Made by a program: the position numbers and the translations under genes. A stretch of DNA of 64,000 nucleotides from Idiomarina baltica OS145 (GTDB taxonomy: Bacteria > Pseudomonadota > Gammaproteobacteria > Enterobacterales > Alteromonadaceae), in NCBI RefSeq assembly GCF_000152885.1, contig NZ_CH672403.1, positions 344,816 through 408,815 of the forward strand. The letters are read 5' to 3'. The first letter of the stretch is position 1, and every line of letters begins with the position of its first letter. This document shows positions 26,401-35,639 of the stretch, piece after piece. The notes beneath the pieces are model-generated. The model had not been told where the DNA came from, did no database searches, and saw only the letters and a program-made list of their open reading frames with translations.

Positions 26401-27147
26401 CACGCGCTCAAATGCAGAACAGCTATGTTGCTTGAGCGAGTTCAGCTCGCTTTGGTAGCGCTGAGCTTCGCGTTGTAATCGCTCCGCGATATCATCGTCA
26501 ACCTGTACAGACCCGCTGTCCTCCACGCTCGACAGCTGTGCCAAAATCTTGTCGGGAGTATCAAACACCGCTAGCAGAGCAGTTTGCGTAGCTCTATCAC
26601 TTTGATAAATAAAGCGACGGAAGTAGTCCTCGGCCGCTTGCCGACGCAACTCCTCGTCATCGGTTTCAACATTTTGTGTAAACAGGCTTCCACTGGCGAA
26701 TGCGTGTTCTTTAAGCATCGACTGACACCAGCCGTGGATTGTTTTTACAGCCGCTTCATCCATGGACTCGGACGCAAGCTCAAGCAGTCGCGCCAGGTAA
26801 TTGAGTGATTCGCCTTGTGCTTCAGACGTGGCACGTAACTGCGTTAAAAACGGATCGGCAGCCACACTATCATCATCACGAAAATAACGCGCTGCTTCAG
26901 CGAGACGTGCACGAATACGGTCGCTTAACTCTTCAGTCGCCGCTTTGGTAAACGTCATCACCAGAATATTACGTGGCAAGAGGGGGGTCTCTAATGCAGC
27001 GTTGCTGTCACTATCAGCCCGCATGCCAATAACGAGCCGAACATACAGCGCTGCGATAGTATAAGTTTTCCCCGTCCCCGCACTCGCCTCTATCAGCCGA
27101 CTACCCGCTAACGGAAAGTCCAAAGGATTTTGTAATACCTGGCTCAT
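23455..27147 (-). CDS. recB: Exodeoxyribonuclease V beta subunit RecB
   Basis: RecB is the 3'-5' helicase and nuclease of RecBCD, which processes double-strand breaks and loads RecA. The 1230-residue protein carries the Walker A EASAGTGKTYTIAAL (about 20-34), the helicase motifs VDEFQDTDPVQ and FLIGDPKQAIYSFR, and TIHKSKGLQYPLVFLPF. The C-terminal nuclease domain has D-L-V-F-E-H-Q-G-x-Y-F-V-V-D-Y-K-S-N, including the metal-binding Asp and the catalytic Asp-Tyr-Lys. Length is slightly above E. coli RecB (1180). It overlaps recC by 4 bases (ATGA) and recD by 14. No ptrA lies between recC and recB, unlike E. coli. Confidence 0.97.
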   Translation of the reverse strand: MSQVLQNPLDFPLAGSRLIEASAGTGKTYTIAALYVRLVIGMRADSDSNAALETPLLPRNILVMTFTKAATEELSDRIRARLAEAARYFRDDDSVAADPFLTQLRATSEAQGESLNYLARLLELASESMDEAAVKTIHGWCQSMLKEHAFASGSLFTQNVETDDEELRRQAAEDYFRRFIYQSDRATQTALLAVFDTPDKILAQLSSVEDSGSVQVDDDIAERLQREAQRYQSELNSLKQHSCSAFERVLADLEGVKGVAQKTKQIQKFGDWCASDAQTDVKFTDANWRTISETDLTKLHEKKLAGAELPPYWLQVAQFKAKFEAVHQIKRGFDELINRHATQWVKARFTELQNQRAEMNHDDMLTRLRDALRGPDGEQLATTIRQQYPIALVDEFQDTDPVQYEIFNRIYRLKEPLPDTGIFLIGDPKQAIYSFRNADIFTYLKARRDTEGRHYSLATNFRSSTQMVEAVNYLFQRAEQYERGAFLFKQEEKNELPFEPVSANGVKTTFRHRLRSQQLEPAPALYWSVSSEQKRKKSDAFNHLASHHAQLIVNLLNDPQAGYYDDNDALQQRVCAKDIAILVNNFAEADAIRTALSARGVKSVYLSERESVYAQPVARDLLYILKACAAPRNASALKTAVAAPLLNLSLSELIQLQEDENTWERTVDTFIDFHEVWRNQGVLAMLHRLMHHFQVPATLLQDKINGERKLADALHIAELLQQNSMALEGMAALVNDFAEKVYERQSFGASSRTQRDEQQLRLESDDDLVKVITIHKSKGLQYPLVFLPFITYTPQEQYRIKPPMTYHDEQGDVQVLWSKDDSAKSRVLDELLAEDLRKLYVAVTRAQHATFITVENVGQFEHNPLAYLLGDDALTDDLYKAASEAWGQSDVSVVSKLEDDERFEALQEQVAEYTVLKAREMPRTQLLERWWVSSYSALRYRAANDYTQSGPQTAVEMNLLEEANTATGEGNVEANDLTYLPSHLHQFPKGATPGTLLHNVLEHCAIEGFSTVLSDPQRLSDVIAQELRGEVWDEYRDNLAHWLMQYLALPMVFSDTMQPTALSDLTSYKAEPEFWLPVIELEAEQLDALIQRHLHPGQSRPRLESIELNGMLKGFIDLVFEHQGQYFVVDYKSNWLGDSDDDYSEVAMTDKILASRYDVQYVLYTLALHRQLKQRLGDEYDYDTHVGGIAYLFLRGNHAETGGVYRAKPPYELIAELDALFKGRENHDVA

Positions 27148-30100
27148 GACTTTTCCCCTCCCTGTTGTTCGACGAACTCAAACATGGGGCGGTACAAGGA
27201 ATTTATAAAAAGTTTAAAGTAGCGCTGACCGTGTATGTCATTAAAGGTACCTGCTGTACGAGCACAATACTGTGCTGTCTGTACCAGCGGTTTACGTTGT
27301 GATGTGCCAACCTCATAGTACTCACGCAACGCGGCTTCAGCGGCTGTTTCATCATCTTCTTTACTCATCGTTTTTAAATAGATACGGGCTAAATCAAGAT
27401 GCATTGCTATAGGCTCGCGGTACGCCAGTGAAATTAACTTTGTCATCGCATCAAGCTGAAAGTTAACTACATCAGGAGCAACTGCCGGCAACTTAAAGTG
27501 GCAGCCACCGCGAGACACGATATGTGTCACTGTTGGTTGTCGGCTATTTAACAGCAAATGTCCTACGTAATAAGGTGCGAAATGCTTCCATCCACTATCT
27601 GTAATGTTATCAGCCTTTTTTGCGGCGACCTGACTCGCCGTAGTAATAATCCAAGCACACTGTCCATTATCGTCCCAGTGCAAACCTTCAATACCCTCCT
27701 CAATAGTGACGTCATTATGTCGAACACCAACCCAATAAGGCGTTATATTTTGACGCGTGTACCCTTGCGCCACGACACCGTAGGTCTCTAGAATATCTTC
27801 AGCTTGCTGCTGAATGTGTTGTTGATGACGCTCCGCTATCATCGACGTACCAATCGCACCTTCTCGACGTATACGCGCCAGTTCTTCGTGCATCTGTTGC
27901 TCAGGCTCGAGTTCTTTCCTTACTGCTTCGCGCGTTTTATCCACCACCCGCTGTAACAGTTTCCACTCCGTTAACGCATCCAGTTGAAATGCCTCACGAT
28001 CAATCGTTTCATCCGCGTCAACCGAAAAGTAAGTTTCCAACCGACTGTTAAAAAACAAACGCGCTGGCTCTTGAACAAAACGTTTAATATCGTTGAGGTT
28101 TACCGTCCGTTCATCCGCGAGGTCATCAGTAAGCGCAACCGAACTTGAAGACGATTGATGAGAGACGGAATCATGCGCCTGAGCCCACTCACTCGCGTAT
28201 GAGAATACGCGCGAGCTGTCATCAAAGTAAGCTCGATTAAATGGCTGTAACTTATGCGCTAGCGTGTGCTCACTCAGATCGCTGTGCCATCCTTGCTGTA
28301 AATGTTCGCGTAGTTGCGCAACCAATACCGAAGGCGTGCGTGCGCTGTTATCTCGTGCGCTAAAGCCCACCCAGCTTACGTAAAAAACGTCACGAGCAGA
28401 GAGTAACGCCTCGAGAAATAGATAGCGGTCGTCATCTCGACGTGAGCGGTCACCGGGTCGATAACGTGATGCCATCAGATCAAAATCAATCTGACTGGTG
28501 TTTCGTGGATAATCACTCTCGTTCATGCCTAATATGGCAACAAACTTAAATGGAATAGCGCGCATCGGCATCAGCGTTGCAAAATTTACTGCACCGGCCA
28601 AAAATCGTTGATTTAAATTCTGCTCATCAACTCGGGATAGCCAAGACTCGCGGAATAATGCAATATTCAGTTCCGTTTTATTATCGGCCTCATCCACATG
28701 CTCGGCAACTTGATATAGCTGGTCGAGAATTTGGTTTTTCAGTAGCGCATCACTCGCCTCTTCCGACTCGAAAAAGGTGTCGATGAGCCACTCCGCTATG
28801 GGTAGCCAATCGCTATAAGTACGCGCCTCTCGCGAGTCATCCCACCAGCGCTCCAACTGCTCGATAAAATAACCGAAGCGTCCAACTAAGTCGGCACCTA
28901 GGCCGCCAATATCCGTATACGCAGCGATGTCTTGCCAGTCACTCTCTACTTCTGCGTAACCAATGCTATAGCCTGCCATCATTCGTTTGATCGCAAACCA
29001 CCAACTATTGGTCTCATCGTCATCGGGCATGAAAAACAGTTTCCGGTGCTCAGCACTCAATCCCCATCGTCCACCCGCATTCGTCATCCAAGTTCGAAGT
29101 TGCTCGACATCATCATCGTCAATGTTAAATTGACGCTGAATCGCAGGTGTACCTAATAACGTCAGCAGATCGGTTTGGGTAAACCGAAGCTGATCACTCG
29201 AAAGCAGCAGCTCTAAGGCAATCAACAATGGTGCTCGATGACGCGACGTCTGATCAGCAATCGTATACGGAATAGCGCGCGTATCTTGTCCGTTACCATC
29301 TCGCGCATAGCGACCAAACACAGCGTCAATATAGGGCGCATAGGTATCGACATCAGGCAACATCACCATTACGTCTCGCGGCTTCAACGTGGGATCCTCT
29401 GCAAATGCCGCGAGTAAACGATCATGTAACACCTCAACTTCTCGCTGAGGACTGTGGCAGATATGAAACTGGACCGATTGATCCTGCACTGAAAGCGGCG
29501 ACCAATGTTGCTGTGTTTCGTGCAGCGGCCTCAGGTTGAGAATGTCGTCTTGCAACTGTCCTAGCACATGCTCGGTGGCATGCGATTCAAACAGCTCCAG
29601 TGTCATATGACCCAATTCGGCCTGCTTTTGAATTGACTCATCATATAAATCGAGCAGGCGAATGTAGTCGCGACCCTGTTTACCCCACGATGCTAGCAAA
29701 GGGTGAGCAAGTTGATGCAACTCTTCGTCATTCCACTCCAACGGCATACCCGGTTTGTGAGCTAACCGCGACTTGGCTTTGACCACCTGTTTTAACTGTT
29801 CTTTTCCATCGACAATATCGGCCCAATAAAATTTTGACGGATTATGCACACACAACACGATCTGGCTGAGATGTTTTAAGGCATCGAGCACTTCTAGCAT
29901 TTGTTGAGGTAAAGACGATATCCCAAACACCATAATACGAGGTGGTATCGTGGCGGGGCGTTGATTTAAAGCGCGTGCCGATTTAATAAATTGCTGATGT
30001 AAGGTGGCGCGGTTGTTCCACAAGTGTTCAGCACCAATGTCGTTTGCTACTCGACGCCATAACTCTGGTTGCCAAGCGTGCTCATTAGCGACAGGTTCGT

Positions 30101-30602
30101 CGTTATCGAGTACATCACGCTCGTTTAACCAGTTATCTAGCCAATCGGCACGATAGATAGCGTACTGATCAAATAAATCCGCTAAGCGTTCACTTAACTG
30201 ATACAGCTTGCGATTATCGAGATCGTTAGCAATATAGTTTTTTAACGGCGTAAAACGCGCGTCCTGTTCGAGAACATCGGGTAGTAAGCGCAATAGTCGC
30301 CAACTCAAACGTGCTTTATCAAAAGGCGAGGTACGAGGTATATCGTCACCTAAAACGGCCCGATAAGCTTGCCACTGAAATCGCGCAGGCAACGTCACAT
30401 CAATCATCGAAGCAATGCCGGCATGTTGTGCAAGGTTGATTTTTAACCACTGTGCAATACCGTTGCTTTGCACCAATACGGTTTCTTGCTCAAGTGGTGC
30501 AAGAGGAAACCGCTCAATAAAATTAACTGCGATATCCGTTAAGTCTTCCAATCGATGACTATGTGCAACAATGAACCCTGGCGCTTGATTAGCCAAACTC
30601 AA
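27144..30602 (-). CDS. recC: Exodeoxyribonuclease V gamma subunit RecC
   Basis: RecC is the catalytically inactive scaffold of RecBCD that splits the DNA strands and reads Chi. The 1152-residue protein shows the N-terminal region with VLVQSNGIAQWLK (about 43-55) and the MVMLPDVDTYAPYIDAVF stretch. It also has the FKFVAILGMNESDYPR motif and the DDDRYLFLEALLSARD motif, both typical of RecC. Length is close to E. coli RecC (1122). It is the first gene of the recC-recB-recD unit, with 4-base overlap to recB. The 172 bases upstream to the divergent cyclase gene hold its promoter; no clear site was picked out. Confidence 0.97.
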   Translation of the reverse strand: MSLANQAPGFIVAHSHRLEDLTDIAVNFIERFPLAPLEQETVLVQSNGIAQWLKINLAQHAGIASMIDVTLPARFQWQAYRAVLGDDIPRTSPFDKARLSWRLLRLLPDVLEQDARFTPLKNYIANDLDNRKLYQLSERLADLFDQYAIYRADWLDNWLNERDVLDNDEPVANEHAWQPELWRRVANDIGAEHLWNNRATLHQQFIKSARALNQRPATIPPRIMVFGISSLPQQMLEVLDALKHLSQIVLCVHNPSKFYWADIVDGKEQLKQVVKAKSRLAHKPGMPLEWNDEELHQLAHPLLASWGKQGRDYIRLLDLYDESIQKQAELGHMTLELFESHATEHVLGQLQDDILNLRPLHETQQHWSPLSVQDQSVQFHICHSPQREVEVLHDRLLAAFAEDPTLKPRDVMVMLPDVDTYAPYIDAVFGRYARDGNGQDTRAIPYTIADQTSRHRAPLLIALELLLSSDQLRFTQTDLLTLLGTPAIQRQFNIDDDDVEQLRTWMTNAGGRWGLSAEHRKLFFMPDDDETNSWWFAIKRMMAGYSIGYAEVESDWQDIAAYTDIGGLGADLVGRFGYFIEQLERWWDDSREARTYSDWLPIAEWLIDTFFESEEASDALLKNQILDQLYQVAEHVDEADNKTELNIALFRESWLSRVDEQNLNQRFLAGAVNFATLMPMRAIPFKFVAILGMNESDYPRNTSQIDFDLMASRYRPGDRSRRDDDRYLFLEALLSARDVFYVSWVGFSARDNSARTPSVLVAQLREHLQQGWHSDLSEHTLAHKLQPFNRAYFDDSSRVFSYASEWAQAHDSVSHQSSSSSVALTDDLADERTVNLNDIKRFVQEPARLFFNSRLETYFSVDADETIDREAFQLDALTEWKLLQRVVDKTREAVRKELEPEQQMHEELARIRREGAIGTSMIAERHQQHIQQQAEDILETYGVVAQGYTRQNITPYWVGVRHNDVTIEEGIEGLHWDDNGQCAWIITTASQVAAKKADNITDSGWKHFAPYYVGHLLLNSRQPTVTHIVSRGGCHFKLPAVAPDVVNFQLDAMTKLISLAYREPIAMHLDLARIYLKTMSKEDDETAAEAALREYYEVGTSQRKPLVQTAQYCARTAGTFNDIHGQRYFKLFINSLYRPMFEFVEQQGGEKS

Positions 30603-30774
30603 CTCCTTTTACCCTTTCACTAAAGACAACGCTATGCCTATCCTAGGGCACTTAATGCCTTATCGATAGCGCTTTATCACGACCTTCACTGATTTAGTGG
30701 AAAAAATGATGATTTTTCGTGCAACTTTAGTAATCTTAAGGCAGTGTTATAGAAATACAAAAATTCAAAAATAA

Positions 30775-31863
30775 ATGTCATCATTTGATCAATTGCTCTC
30801 GAAGCTATCAACTCGCTTAATTAACTCTCAGGGCTCAGAAACATCCCAATGCGTTTCTGAGGTCATTGCTGCCTATGGTGATTATTGCCAAGCGGACAGA
30901 TGCTACATTTTTGAGTTTAATGAAGACCTCACAAGCATGTCGAATACGTTCGAATGGGTACGCGAGGGTTTCACACGACATATTGACGATCTTCAAAACG
31001 TCGGACACGACGATCTACCCTATTTTTTCGCCACGATGCGAAATGACTTTCGATTCGTATGCCCGGAAGTATCGCGCCTCCCTGACTCTGCTAAGGCAGA
31101 GCGCGACGAGTTTGAACGTGAACAGATCAAATCGGTGTTATGCATTGGTCTAGTGGCAAAAGGACGCCTATTAGGGTTTGTCGGGTGCGACAAGGTGCGC
31201 CAAAAATACCATTGGACTGAGGAAGACATTCAGCACCTGAGTTTAATTGCTGACATGATAGCGAACACCATTGAGCGTGAACGTACACACGCCGCGTTGC
31301 TCGAGACCAAACGAGCGCTTGAGTTAGCCAACCAACAATTAACTCAGCAAGCCAATATCGACGGCTTAACCGGTGTTGCTAACCGTCGCGCGCTCGATGA
31401 GCGTTTAGCCACGGAGATTAGACGTGCTAAAAGGCAACAAACGGGGATTGCGATGTTGCTGTTAGATATCGACGACTTCAAAGCCTATAACGATCATTTT
31501 GGTCACTTGGCGGGTGACGATGCGCTCAAAGCCGTTAGTCAAAGCTTAGCTCAACTGGTAAAGCGAGGTACCGACTTCGTTGCTCGTTATGGCGGTGAAG
31601 AGTTTGCCATTCTGATGTCTTCTGCCAATGCCAGTAGTGTATTAAAGATGGCAAACAACATCAGTGAACAAATCAGTCGACTTGCGATTACACATCCAAA
31701 ATCACAGTGCGCAGACATACTGACTGTCAGCATTGGTGGCTATTATGAGCCACCGATTGCAGATTCGGAACTTGTTAAAACGAGTAAACGTTTGATTAAA
31801 AATGCAGATACGGCTTTATACCGTGCCAAGCTCGCTGGCCGCAACTGTATTCGCTTTTATTAA
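30775..31863 (+). CDS. GAF-domain diguanylate cyclase
   Basis: The 362-residue protein has an N-terminal GAF domain (about 20-165; W-V-R-E-G, LCIGLVAKGRLLGFVGCD), a short helical linker and a C-terminal GGDEF domain (about 195-360). The substrate-binding and catalytic regions are intact: DGLTGVANRRALDERL, LLDIDDFKAYNDHFGHLAGDDAL and RYGGEEFAIL. An RxxD-type inhibitory site is not evident. It should make c-di-GMP from two GTP in response to a ligand or redox cue sensed by the GAF domain. It is divergent from recC. Its stop shares bases with the stop of the convergent TPR gene (4-base overlap). Confidence 0.93.
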   Translation: MSSFDQLLSKLSTRLINSQGSETSQCVSEVIAAYGDYCQADRCYIFEFNEDLTSMSNTFEWVREGFTRHIDDLQNVGHDDLPYFFATMRNDFRFVCPEVSRLPDSAKAERDEFEREQIKSVLCIGLVAKGRLLGFVGCDKVRQKYHWTEEDIQHLSLIADMIANTIERERTHAALLETKRALELANQQLTQQANIDGLTGVANRRALDERLATEIRRAKRQQTGIAMLLLDIDDFKAYNDHFGHLAGDDALKAVSQSLAQLVKRGTDFVARYGGEEFAILMSSANASSVLKMANNISEQISRLAITHPKSQCADILTVSIGGYYEPPIADSELVKTSKRLIKNADTALYRAKLAGRNCIRFY

Positions 31864-32636
31864 CGCTTTGACAGCAGTGACTGCCACGCTTCGTTCAACG
31901 TTTCTTCCTCATGTTTATCACGGGCTTTCACCAACTCATTAAATTGCTGCTGCGCCCCCTGATGAGCATATAACTGCGCTAAGCGATAGCGTGCCCAATC
32001 AGCGCTTGGTAAAGATGTATCAGGTTTTTGCAGCGTCGTGAGCTCTTTAAGGTACCTATTTAGCGCAGTCACACCGTCAGCAGTTCGTGACTCCGAAAAG
32101 ATACTCGTCCGAGCAAATTGATAATAACCCATCAGTCGCTCATTTAGCCTTTCAGCAGACATCATCCTTTCAAAAAGCTGAAACGCATCTGTCCAGTCTT
32201 TTTCCTCTTGCAGGACAAGCCCGTAATGGAGCTGAAATTCATAGCGTTCCGGGTAACCAATGTAACTTTGCTTGATAAGTGCTCTTGCATGCGCTTCGCC
32301 ACCTCCAACGATACTTGGTGCATTTCGGTAATAACCGACCAGCCCCATAACCATCATCGGATTACTGGGCTCCAGCTCGACTGCCTTTTTGAAAGCTTCA
32401 AGTGATTCATTCGCGTAACTGAAGGCACTAAAAAAACTGCTACTTGCCTGTACCGCCATGACGCGCCCATGCCAGAACCAGGCATTAGCATCCTTTGGCT
32501 TATCCTGAATCCACTGCTGCGAAATCGTCTCAGCTTGGTCATATTGCTCCATGTTCAGCAGTTTCTCTATGTCGCTCCTTTGCGCGTTTGAGCAACAACT
32601 CCAAAAGAGCACTATCATGAATATTATTTTTTTCAT
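31860..32636 (-). CDS. Secreted TPR-repeat protein
   Basis: This 258-residue protein has a signal peptide (MKKIIFMIVLFWSCCSNAQ; Cys at 14-15 but without a clean lipobox). It contains TPR-like helices, visible in QYDQAETISQQWIQDKPKDANAW-like and SLEAFKKAVELEPSNP-like segments. A periplasmic scaffold role is likely but no partner can be named. It begins 1 base after the stop of the upstream multi-pass membrane protein gene, so the two form a pair, and a joint role is inferred from that. Confidence 0.75.
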   Translation of the reverse strand: MKKIIFMIVLFWSCCSNAQRSDIEKLLNMEQYDQAETISQQWIQDKPKDANAWFWHGRVMAVQASSSFFSAFSYANESLEAFKKAVELEPSNPMMVMGLVGYYRNAPSIVGGGEAHARALIKQSYIGYPERYEFQLHYGLVLQEEKDWTDAFQLFERMMSAERLNERLMGYYQFARTSIFSESRTADGVTALNRYLKELTTLQKPDTSLPSADWARYRLAQLYAHQGAQQQFNELVKARDKHEEETLNEAWQSLLSKR

Positions 32637-32637
32637 A

Positions 32638-33393
32638 TTAGACTCCTTTGCGCGTGTTTAAGGTTTCATACTTTTTGCTGTAGAAATAAATCGCAACGCC
32701 ACCCAACACACCGGGCATAACCCAAAACAGTAACTGCCACTGACCGATATGTGCCAACGCATGCCTCGCACCAAAGGCAAAGAAGGCTGTGTAGACCGCG
32801 ATACCGGAACCACACATGGAGCTTAAGTGTTCAATTAACCAACGATTGCGCGCTACATTTTTCGAAAATATATAAGACAGTATTTGATAGCCGTTGACGA
32901 TACCCAGCACAGCAAAAATAAAGTGTAAGTAAGGACTGACCAATGCATGTTGTGCCATTAATACACCCTGCACAAAAAGCACACTGGCAACGACCATTAA
33001 TAACACCGGCATTGCAACATAGTGCCATTTTCGTAGCGGTGCTCTATTTCCTTTCGTCTGCAATACTCGGTTCGCATGATGAATGGATGTAAAGGTCAGT
33101 AATGACAGAAAAAGAAGCAACGTCCAAAACATGCGTACCGTCGCTAGGGTATCTTCTGGCGAGGTCGATTGATTAATCAGCTGACCCTTAAAGTAGGTCG
33201 GAGCCACAAGTACCATCACCGACATCACTAAGGCTGAAATGGCTAACACATACATCGTGTAGGTGTAAAAGCGCCCATACTTACGGTGGTTGAGACTGCC
33301 TTTACGGGCCACCATCGGGATAACAAATAGAACCATAGCCAATGCACCTGCTAGGATATGCGTATATAAAAGAAAGGAATGTAATTGCAACAT
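32638..33393 (-). CDS. Multi-pass membrane protein (DUF2306-like)
   Basis: This 251-residue integral membrane protein has seven or so hydrophobic segments. Conserved His lies in the first helix (LLYTHILAGALAM), followed by NHRKYGRFYTYTMYV, a pattern reminiscent of DUF2306 and cytochrome-like membrane proteins; further His residues (IHHANR, RKWHYVAM) may bind haem or metal. Function is not known. It is followed by the secreted TPR gene with only 1 base between them, and it is divergent from the histidine-kinase gene. Confidence 0.7.
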   Translation of the reverse strand: MLQLHSFLLYTHILAGALAMVLFVIPMVARKGSLNHRKYGRFYTYTMYVLAISALVMSVMVLVAPTYFKGQLINQSTSPEDTLATVRMFWTLLLFLSLLTFTSIHHANRVLQTKGNRAPLRKWHYVAMPVLLMVVASVLFVQGVLMAQHALVSPYLHFIFAVLGIVNGYQILSYIFSKNVARNRWLIEHLSSMCGSGIAVYTAFFAFGARHALAHIGQWQLLFWVMPGVLGGVAIYFYSKKYETLNTRKGV

Positions 33394-33525
33394 GGGTGTT
33401 CTCCGTCAGTTCACTGATTGAAAGCTTAAGCAACTCAAGCGCTCTTTGTGAGTGACAAAGGTCATGACTTAAAAGGTGACTTTCGGCCTATTTCTAAAGG
33501 AAGATATTCACGGCATACTGCCAAT

Positions 33526-34680
33526 ATGAACATTGCAAAATACATTTCACATATCACACATCTGGGCGCTGATCGTTGGGCAGGTCTGCTCACTTGGCTG
33601 GTTGTCTCGGTGACCTCGGTTTACTTTACTCACCGTCAAGGTTTGCTACCTTGGAGTGCGATTTCAACTTACGTAACTGGCCTCGCATTGATTGGGTTTA
33701 TCGTTTGCTTTAGTCTCACCACACGACAAAAGCCATTCACATATGAACCCCATACTCGGTACGGGCTTATCTCTCTACAGCTAGCCTGTATTTATTTCAC
33801 CTTCTTTTTTATCCCGCATAATTATGTCGCGATTCTGTTAGTGATCTGGGCCGCGCAGTTGCCCTACTTTATGTCGTTGCTACGTGCAGTCATACTCATG
33901 GCTGTTTTATCGATTATTTTTGGTGTCATTTATCACGTTCATTGGCAACAATCAGGCGCTTGGCTCAGCGCCGTTTTATTTTGGACGTTTGAAATTTTTT
34001 CTATCGTGATGATGACGACCCAACTAAAAGAGCAACAAGCCCGCGAGCGAGAGGAAGCAATTAATCGTGAGCTTCGCGCAACACAGACGCTACTTACTGA
34101 GGCGAGTAAACAATCTGAGCGCACCCGTATCGCTCGAAATATCCATGACTTAGTCGGACATCACCTAACAGCCCTCACTATTCAATTGCAAGTAGCCGAA
34201 CGTAAGTCGGAAGGCCAAGTAAAAACACTGATTGAGCGCAGTCAGCAAGTGGCCAAACTGTTACTTGCCGATGTCCGCGAAGCGGTTAACGATATACGCA
34301 GCACGGCTGCAATCGATGTTAAAAGCGCTTTGCTCGCTTTACAACTCAACAGCCAAGACAAGCAGGTCGTTTTTAATATTTCGGACGACCTTACCGTGAC
34401 TGATGTTGCTACGGCCGAGACGCTATTACTGATTGCAAAAGAAGCCATTACTAACTTTTTTCGGCACTCCAACGGCAACACGCTGACTATTGAGCTATCG
34501 AGTAACGAGGATATCGAAATGCGAATTGCTGATTCGGGCACAATAAAGCAATCATTGCGGCCCGGTAATGGCCTGCGAGGCATGGTTGAACGCGTCACAG
34601 AACTTAAAGGCCAGTTACGCATTCATGACCAGCCAACGTTAACCATCACGGCGATACTACCAAAGGAGCTAGCGTTATGA
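33526..34680 (+). CDS. Sensor histidine kinase, NarX/DesK (HisKA_3) class
   Basis: This membrane kinase of about 384 residues has five or six N-terminal transmembrane segments without an extracellular sensory domain. It is followed by an HisKA_3 dimerisation helix, with the phosphorylated His in ARNIHDLVGHHLTALTIQL, and an HATPase domain (EAITNFFRHSNGNTL as the N-box, and GNGLRGMVERV as the G-box). Similar kinases sense membrane state or small ligands. The frame is open from a GTG at 33448, but the ATG at 33526 (MNIAKYIS) fits the family better. It overlaps its response regulator by 4 bases. Confidence 0.9.
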   Translation: MNIAKYISHITHLGADRWAGLLTWLVVSVTSVYFTHRQGLLPWSAISTYVTGLALIGFIVCFSLTTRQKPFTYEPHTRYGLISLQLACIYFTFFFIPHNYVAILLVIWAAQLPYFMSLLRAVILMAVLSIIFGVIYHVHWQQSGAWLSAVLFWTFEIFSIVMMTTQLKEQQAREREEAINRELRATQTLLTEASKQSERTRIARNIHDLVGHHLTALTIQLQVAERKSEGQVKTLIERSQQVAKLLLADVREAVNDIRSTAAIDVKSALLALQLNSQDKQVVFNISDDLTVTDVATAETLLLIAKEAITNFFRHSNGNTLTIELSSNEDIEMRIADSGTIKQSLRPGNGLRGMVERVTELKGQLRIHDQPTLTITAILPKELAL

Positions 34681-35315
34681 TCAGGGTACTACTGGTCGAT
34701 GATCAAACGCTTATTCGACAAGGGTTAGAGAGCCTTTTGACCATGAGCGATGCGCTCACCATTTGTGGGCAGGCGAGCGATGGTGAGGAAGCCATTAACG
34801 TGATCGACTCAGTACAACCGGATGTCGTGCTGATGGATATTCGTATGCCACGTATGGATGGTATTGAAGCGACAAGACACCTGCGCCAAACACATCCTCA
34901 GTTACCGATATTAATTTTAACGACCTTTGATGATCACGAGTTAATTATTAAGGCCATTGCAGCAGGTGCGAAAGGCTATCTACTTAAAGATGTCTCTTTA
35001 GAAACGCTGGTTGATGCAATTCGCGCGCTCGTCGACGGCGGCACTTGGCTCCAGCCTGCTATTACTGAGCGCATCGTTAACAGCCTAACACACAATACCA
35101 ACAAGACCGCTCCCGTCTTGATAGAGCCGTTAACCGATAAAGAACTCGCTGTACTGAGACTGATGGCGGCAGGGCTCAGTAATCAAGAAATCGCCGATAG
35201 CTTGTTTAAGTCGACTGGTACTATAAAAAACCAAGTCTCGTCGATTATGGCCAAGCTAGGCGTTCATGACCGCACGCGCGCGGTACTCAAAGCGATTGAT
35301 TTAGGTGTTTTATAG
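34677..35315 (+). CDS. NarL/FixJ-family response regulator
   Basis: This 212-residue regulator has a receiver domain (phospho-acceptor Asp in VVLMDIRMPRMDG near residue 54, Lys in LLKDVS near 104) and a LuxR-type helix-turn-helix (about 145-210: LTDKELAVLRLMAAGLSNQEIA, then GTIKNQVSSIMAKL). It is translated with the kinase (ATGA overlap). Target genes are not evident. Candidates are the neighbouring zinc-ribbon and aldolase genes downstream or the divergent DUF2306-like/TPR pair. Confidence 0.95.
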   Translation: MIRVLLVDDQTLIRQGLESLLTMSDALTICGQASDGEEAINVIDSVQPDVVLMDIRMPRMDGIEATRHLRQTHPQLPILILTTFDDHELIIKAIAAGAKGYLLKDVSLETLVDAIRALVDGGTWLQPAITERIVNSLTHNTNKTAPVLIEPLTDKELAVLRLMAAGLSNQEIADSLFKSTGTIKNQVSSIMAKLGVHDRTRAVLKAIDLGVL

Positions 35316-35384
35316 ACTTGCGTTAGCCAACCGACCTCCGCAGTTGTTAGTATTAGATAAAATCTACGCAACCTATTCGGAGAT

Positions 35385-35636
35385 ATGGCTAAGCCAAACA
35401 AAAAAGGACCCGTTCGCACCGTTCAGATTTCTTGTTTGCAATGTAAAACCACTTTATTTAAATATCGCAAAGGTGGTAAAGGTGCACTGGTAAAATGTTT
35501 TATCGAACGGATAGTCGAGGATCACACACAAACCCCATGCCACTGCCCGGGTTGTGGGCAAGAGTTCGCACGGGAAACGATGATTCGAGGCACTCCAGCG
35601 TATAAAATGATTGGCGGCAAAGTCCATATGAAATAA
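35385..35636 (+). CDS. Small zinc-ribbon-like protein
   Basis: This 83-residue protein has CxxC (Cys 17 and 20) and C-H-C-P-G-C (Cys 52, 54 and 57), a pattern expected of a zinc ribbon. The rest is highly basic (N-terminal AKPNKKG, central KYRKGGKGALVK). A GGAG site precedes the ATG. Homologues in related marine bacteria seem likely, but no function is known. A nucleic-acid-binding or metal-relay role is only a guess. It lies 3 bases before the aldolase-like gene. Confidence 0.75.
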   Translation: MAKPNKKGPVRTVQISCLQCKTTLFKYRKGGKGALVKCFIERIVEDHTQTPCHCPGCGQEFARETMIRGTPAYKMIGGKVHMK

Positions 35637-35639
35637 GAG

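Noticed and set aside
33448..33525. N-terminal extension of the histidine kinase from GTG 33448
   Set aside because: The extra 26 residues are polar and untypical; ATG 33526 gives the expected membrane-anchored start.
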